Shown here: piece after piece, positions 58,826 through 64,000 of the stretch
Layout: each line of letters begins with the position of its first letter
Numbering within the stretch: the stretch's first letter is position 1
Assembly (NCBI GenBank): GCA_000827495.1
Contig: KN817532.1
Coordinates: forward strand, 1 to 64,000
Direction: 5' to 3'
Origin: Hypholoma sublateritium FD-334 SS-4
Taxonomy: Eukaryota; Basidiomycota; Agaricomycetes; Agaricales; Strophariaceae
Length of the DNA: 64,000 bases
Position numbers and translations under genes: made by a program
Notes under the pieces: generated by a model
Told to the model about the DNA's origin: nothing
The model's input: the letters and a program-made list of their open reading frames with translations, nothing else
The model's database searches: none

Positions 58826-60883
58826 CCTAGAGAGCAAGAATTCAACGAACAAGTTAGTCAACCTTAGGGTGACCACTAGAAATGGGGAGGGGATGGCAGA
58901 TGCCTCGGTGATGATACTATGGTGTTGCAAGTCTGAGGACTAGGACGATCTTTAATACTACGAGTAGTGTGACTTATGGAAAGGCATACTTAGAACTATT
59001 CACAACGCCCGTCCCGAGGAAGGACGAGCTGCCTCTGGCTGGACGGATTCCAGGAAAAAGGCGCTGCATGAGTTATCGGAGACTGATCGGATATCGATCC
59101 TCGTGCGCCGGCTTCCCGGCAGATCCTCGTTGTCCAGAAAAAGCAGGTTAACTAAATTCGGCCTCCCGCCACCATCCTGGAGTCTTTCGACATTGCTCAG
59201 ATCTACAGAACTGGCAAGATATTCGCGGAGAAGAAATATCTCAGCGGCTCTATGTTCAAGTTCGGACTTTGATAGCATTTTAAAGGTGAAAAAGGCCCTT
59301 CAAGGCTCTAAGAGATATTGCCCCTCACCGTCAGTCAGTGTTTAATCTGGGCGTGCAATCCAAAGCTTAGATGACAGAGATGCTGTAAATACAGGCGAGG
59401 ACAACACGAGGACTCTTTTCGAGCTATGAGCTCTCACCTACCCTTGAAACCTCATAATTATGCCTAGGATGCTTATAGAATTCTGTCACCCAAATATGTA
59501 ATTTCTTCGCTGCAAAGCCGGCTCACTTGACCCCCCATTCTCACCGGTGCCAGATTGCTATCTGATTCCATACACATATGTCCGCGTCAGCTCATAATTA
59601 GCTGGAAAAAAATAGCTCTACATCATCTCGTCGCAGGTGAATATCCATTCATGTCAGCCTGCCCGCATTCCGATTTAAACGAGCACAGAACACGTAGGAG
59701 TATTCAGCCAATCGTGGACAAATGAGGAGGATTCTGGACGTAGTTTATCACGGAAAAATAATCTTTCGGGAGAGCCGGGAAGTGCGCATGAAGTAGTTTG
59801 CTTGACAACAACTAAGAATATGTTGAGAGACATGGAGCACTGAATCAACTGCTCCCCACACAGCGTTGGCCTACTCGGGCAGGACGTTATTTCAGGTCAG
59901 GCTTTGCTTTATCGATATCATAAAAGTGTCACAATTTTGCGTGGTTCAGACTAGATAAGAGCTCTGGTCCTTACGACACCCTGCCTGCAGTCACCGGGTG
60001 GCTTCTAGGGCAGCCGGGCTTGAAGCCTGTGGCAAACTCGTGTAGAGAAGATTACGCCATCGAAGGTGCAGACTCCACTGCGGCCGTGATGATGAATCTT
60101 TATAATTTCATGCTCATGTAATCCAATATCCACGATTATACGGAATGAGGCCTCGCAAGTCGAGACAAGCCACGGGAGCGCATCGCGCTGCCGCATTGCC
60201 ATCAGGCGTGCGCCATCGAATTCCGCGAAGAACCCTCAAGAAGCACTCCAAATACTGCAAGCGGTGATCATCCTTGTTAGGAAAGAAATACTCCATACTC
60301 TCATCTGTCCCCCGCGCAATGATGAAAAGCATCAGCTGGACAGGCACATACGTGCATTGAGGTGACTTGTGGCGTCTATCGCGAGCTCTTGTCGGAGCGG
60401 GAGGTAAAATCCTATTGGCGGCAATGAGGCTATTCATAAGGGGACTCATCGGCAAAGCGTTGGCGCAAGTCAGCTTGCAGCTTCGAGTGTCGTCTGGCGG
60501 TGACGAGCGGAATTAGAGACAAATGAGAATGATAAGGGGAATGGGGTCTAGTAGTGCACATCGCCGCGTCAATAGCTTCTCCATGGACTGTGGTAAATGG
60601 GCTTGAAGATATTCGGGGTTTCCTGGAATGGAGTATGCAGTCTTATTCTAGAGATGGGTCGGCGCTATTGGTTTGGAAATAGTATCATGCAGGTAAGACG
60701 AAGGCTGGGTTAGATGGAGGTTGAATTCAAGAGGCTAGGGATTTAGATGATCATGGGAACCGGTGCATACAAGATTGAAGGGCCCACGAGACACTGGCGC
60801 ACTAAGTGCGACTTACCCATTGATCATGTTGCAAAAGTTGTACTTGCAATAAGTAGTGACACGATTGATATTGTTAGTGGAGT
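58826..60883. other. 2-kb stretch without a recognised gene
   Basis: Two minus-strand frames might be coding: 59000-59278 (MLSKSELEHRAAEIFLLREY..., charged, ending at a stop) and 60114-60455 with an overlapping frame at 60005-60202 (YFFPNKDDHRLQYLECFLRV...). Neither shows a family motif and no intron chain links them. The stretch probably includes the velvet promoter. Confidence 0.45.
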
Positions 60884-61892
60884 CTACAAGGTAGCATTAA
60901 GCAATCGGGCCTCTGCCTCCTCGAAATTGATGACATTCCAGATGGCATTGAGATACTATCATTGTGTAATGCCATTAGAATAGTTTATGGTAAGGAAGCA
61001 AGAAACGAAACGCACGTCAGGTTTAACATTCTTGTACTGGTTATTGCGGAAATTAAGTTAGCAACATACAATTGTAAGAGCTAAGGTTCCTAGTCAAGAA
61101 GGCTTACCTGCAGGTAGAAAGCCTAGATAAGATAAGATAAAAATCAAATCGAGGCAAGGCAAAATTACAATATATACTCACATGCTCCCAAATGTCAATA
61201 CCGATGATGGGGACATGAGCTGTGGTAAAGATAAGTCAGCTTAATGCCTAATAATTGGGGGTACGCCGTACAAAGAAGAGGGTCTTGGTTGGCGGTAGTC
61301 ACGATTTCAAGCTTCTTCTGTACGGGATCATATCCCTGGCCGTCGAAATCAATTTTAGGGTTAGAAGTAAGTAGGAGAATATTTACAAGCCATCCCCATC
61401 CACTTCCTTGAATTCCAGCGGTAGCGGTATTCATTTTGCTCTTCAGGTTGTCGAAGGATCCGAAGTCGCGTACGATAGCCTTTTCAAGAGCGCCGCCTGC
61501 CGGAAGTTTGCCTCCACTGCCATTCGCAGGGGCGAGATTCTTCCAGAACAGCGAATGGTTAATATGGCCGCCTCCGTTAAACTTCAAAGCGGTCTGAAGT
61601 TGGATGTGTTTCGCGGTTGAATCCGTCGCAGCGTACGCTTCCTCTGCAGCATTGAGGCCGTTAACATACGTTTGGTGGTGCTTTGTATGGTGAAGGGTCA
61701 TGATTTCCTCTGATATATATGGTTCCAGAGCCTATTCGCGTTACAGTGATTAGAATGCCACTGTAACAAAATACCGAGAAATCCTACATTGTAGGCGTAT
61801 GGCAGGGCAGGCAAAGTGTGTTTCAAAGCTTTTCCTGCTGCAAATGTACGCGATAAGGAGGGCCTTAGAGCATTTCTGGTAATGGAAAACAT
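60884..61892 (-). CDS. sod2: Mitochondrial manganese superoxide dismutase
   Basis: Six exons joined by introns of 56, 52, 59, 71 and 60 bp leave 711 bases, 236 residues. The presequence [20 protein letters not shown] is Arg/Ser-rich without acidic residues. The mature enzyme begins [19 protein letters not shown]. Metal ligands appear as His in [12 protein letters not shown], His in [14 protein letters not shown], and Asp/His in [23 protein letters not shown] and QDPLLSHVP match the Mn-type signature. The end reads [30 protein letters not shown] when joined. It converts superoxide to peroxide and oxygen in the mitochondrial matrix. Confidence 0.95.
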
Positions 61893-63234
61893 TGGAAAGA
61901 TTGAGGTTGCAGTTGTGTGAAAAGTGCGAATCCTTCCGAAGAGAGTCAAGTTTAGCTGGCGTGTTCGTCATATGTGCGTTCATTGTTTGGTCAACGTTGT
62001 TGGCAAATCTCGGCAGACTCCGAAGCGTCCCTAGCTCTTCGCGTAGAACGCGTTACAGAAACTTTGTTTTTGGTAATCGGACATCTTTCCCGTACTCAGG
62101 CTTGCCTCAGGTTCCAAATTTTGCACAAGTAGCTGATATTTGATAGCTATATAAGTAGTTCATAACATTCTTTGGACATTCTATCAACGTAAGGAGTCAA
62201 ACATGATTTGTACGACGTACATGAAACTTATTCTCCCGAATCCTTCTATATGCATGGGTATTAATGAACGCATAGCCATAGTCCCAGTCGCCATTGTGGC
62301 CAAATTGTGGCGTCGAGCTTTGTCCTCAGGTCAGTACGAATGGGGCTTGGTGCAATGCCGAACTTACCATCAGCAATATCCGGATTTGGACATTTCGGCA
62401 TTGCCTCATCTGTGGCGCTCTGGCGCTGGGGCCTTCATGGACGCGCCCCCGTCCTGCGTGAATAAATGTGAAACCTCAAAACCACGTCAAGAATGCGGCT
62501 ATGCTAAATAGAGCGTCATCTTGGAAGACTGATGCATGATGTTTCACCCCTCAAATAGTGTTTTCAAGGTGATCTCTCGATTAGTAACATTTGCAAGGGG
62601 TGGAAACATGTCGATAAGTACTGTAGATTTTTTAGTTAACCCCCCCCCCCCCCCCCCGTAGTACAGAATCCAGATATGACTCCTGAGGGTGCCCAGATAT
62701 TTTTTTCCTAGTAGCGACTACATATTGATAGATTTCTACGTACACGAGCTGCAATGCCTGAGGCACTTGAAAATAGGACCTCAAAAAAGATTTCCGGTGA
62801 TAGAAGCTGCGGGTTTTGTTTTAAAATAATCTCGGAAGTTGTACTTGGCAGCGCTGCCTGGATGTGCGCACTGCGCGACGCTCGTTTGCGGCACAAACGC
62901 CACAGATACGATGTCACGTGATCGATACATCGCGAAAGTTCGCGTGCTTCTCAGTACCGCATAACTCTTGTTCGCGTTGTGTAAAAGGGTTAAACAGGCC
63001 TCTCTCAGGAATCGGGATAGCTATGCGCTTTTGCCGTATTATGTGCCTGCAATTTGCCGGGTGAGTGCACATGTGCGGGATGATGGTACTACGTTGACAA
63101 CAGATTGGCAATAGTTGTGTGGGCAACACACACTGGCCCGGAGCCAGGCTATGTTAGAGCCTCCGCATCGGAGACTTCAAGCTCCTTCCCCAAGTAAGGC
63201 CGACTTTGCTTTTGATTCGTACATATAAAATAGT
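61893..63234. other. Intergenic, no gene seen
   Basis: Upstream of the SOD gene and left of the partial right-edge gene. Frames at 62203-62511 and 62864-63064 lack motifs. A run of 18 C's lies at 62640-62657. Confidence 0.5.
62640..62657. repeat. Poly-C tract, 18 bases
   Basis: Eighteen C's in a row, the longest homopolymer in the window. Its length is unlikely to be exact in any assembly. Confidence 0.9.
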
Positions 63235-64000
63235 ATGCGAAACGAATACCCCGACTCAGGATCTCCTCTCCGTGCTACTGTGGCGTCTAACCTCGCATTA
63301 GTTCGCAACCATTCACTCATGAAAGGAAAAGACACTACGAAGAAGCCGAAGGCAAAGATCGCCCACTACCGCCCTCGTCATAAGGGCCTTAATCATGTAC
63401 CAAAACAGGTAATCACCTCCCTTAATGGGAATATCAATTTTTGATCAACTCACATTATCTTAGGTCACGAGTCATGGATTTGCGGAGAGAATTCGCATGC
63501 AGCCTCCTCAAGATCGTTCTCCAGGCTCAGAGCCTGTATATTGTTCTGTGCTGGAGTTTCAGACCGACACAACGGACATAATCGAGATGAATAACGACAA
63601 TTATCCGGAGGCGCATAAAGTATTTGACAACTGGGATACCAAGGATCATCGACGCCGTCCGCAATTGCCCAATTCCTCTCTTCCGACAGTGACCTCACAC
63701 CGCTATAGAAAGAAGTCGCCTAAAATGAGAGGTCCAGAACTGTCAACACCATATCCGACGGCACGGGGACTAGACCAGTTTGAACCTCTGGCACCTGGAC
63801 TGCAGTCGAATTTCCCCGGAGCTGTCGAATACCCTTCTCCATATAGAGGATATCCCCAATGTATTGAAATCCCCTCACTCAAATTAGTGGCCCCACAACA
63901 ATACCTACAAAACGGGATGGATCCTGAAGGATCTTCTGCCAATTTCTTTGACGTTTCAGAACAAAACGTCGCAATCGACGATCGTCCGGCGTGGGAGCAT
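63235..64000 (+). CDS. Unrecognised protein, 3' end beyond the window
   Basis: Two exons joined by a 55-bp intron (63409-63463) remain open to the last base. The start is MRNEYPDSGSPLRATVASNL, then a Lys/Arg-rich stretch (MKGKDTTKKPKAKIAHYRPR, HKGLNHVPKQ). Exon 2 begins VTSHGFAERIRMQPPQDRSP and continues hydrophilic and Pro/Tyr-rich (GAVEYPSPYRGYPQCIEIPS). The basic block ending in YRPR could be the tail of a DNA-binding domain whose body lies in upstream exons, but no such exon is visible, so this is only a guess. The true start may lie further left. Confidence 0.45.

Noticed and set aside
1..64000. Secondary-metabolite cluster suggested by velvet and Zn2Cys6 regulators together
   Set aside because: No backbone enzyme (PKS, NRPS, terpene synthase) or tailoring gene set is present. 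The regulators are 7 kb or more apart among housekeeping genes.

Overview
The window is nuclear DNA of a filamentous basidiomycete, most likely an Agaricomycete (mushroom-forming fungus). Genes are cut by many introns of about 50-70 bp with GTNNGT/YAG ends. Several families typical of this group are present: DUF6698, FunK1 kinases, a basidiomycete-type velvet factor, Zn2Cys6/fungal-specific transcription factors, and an F-box family with degenerate extra copies. No ribosomal RNA, tRNA, CRISPR array or intact transposon could be seen. Coordinates of multi-exon genes run from start codon to stop codon and include introns.

Layout. 0-5.6 kb is repeat-like, low-quality DNA (six isolated N's, homopolymers, a three-copy diverged tandem repeat) holding one DUF6698 gene. 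5.6-16.1 kb is gene-dense: a small CBM50/LysM-associated protein (-), a BAH-domain chromatin protein with a Cys-rich finger (-), a CLN3/battenin homologue (+, divergent from BAH), and a large glutamine-rich Zn2Cys6 activator (-). 16.1-18.7 kb is a gap with a probable gene remnant. 18.7-23.1 kb has an APC-type amino-acid permease, a small hypothetical protein and a Con-6 protein, all +. 23.4-32.6 kb has an F-box protein (-), a P-loop ATPase with a likely mitochondrial presequence (+) and an Hcs1/IGHMBP2-type helicase (-).

32.7-35.9 kb is a gene graveyard: an orphan alpha/beta-hydrolase C-terminus, two degenerate FunK1 kinase copies and a frameshifted 5' fragment of the F-box gene found 10 kb away. 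36.3-46.6 kb has an M20 peptidase, the Paf1-complex subunit Rtf1 and a very long Sds3-domain protein (Rpd3/Sin3 deacetylase complex), all +. 46.6-50.2 kb is a GC-rich gene-free stretch with several short tandem repeats, upstream of a second large Zn2Cys6 regulator (50.2-55.3 kb). 57.6-58.8 kb is a velvet-domain regulator (-), 60.9-61.9 kb a mitochondrial Mn superoxide dismutase (-), and an unrecognised gene runs off the right edge.

No biosynthetic cluster or operon-like logic links the genes. The recurring theme is chromatin and transcription control (BAH, Rtf1, Sds3, two Zn2Cys6 factors, velvet) plus stress or development (Con-6, SOD, velvet). I found no convincing novel multi-gene system. 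The best leads are the decayed kinase/F-box island, the low-complexity expansions in the regulators, the GC-AG intron candidates at 19.9-22.0 kb, and the repeat-rich upstream region at 46.6-50.2 kb.
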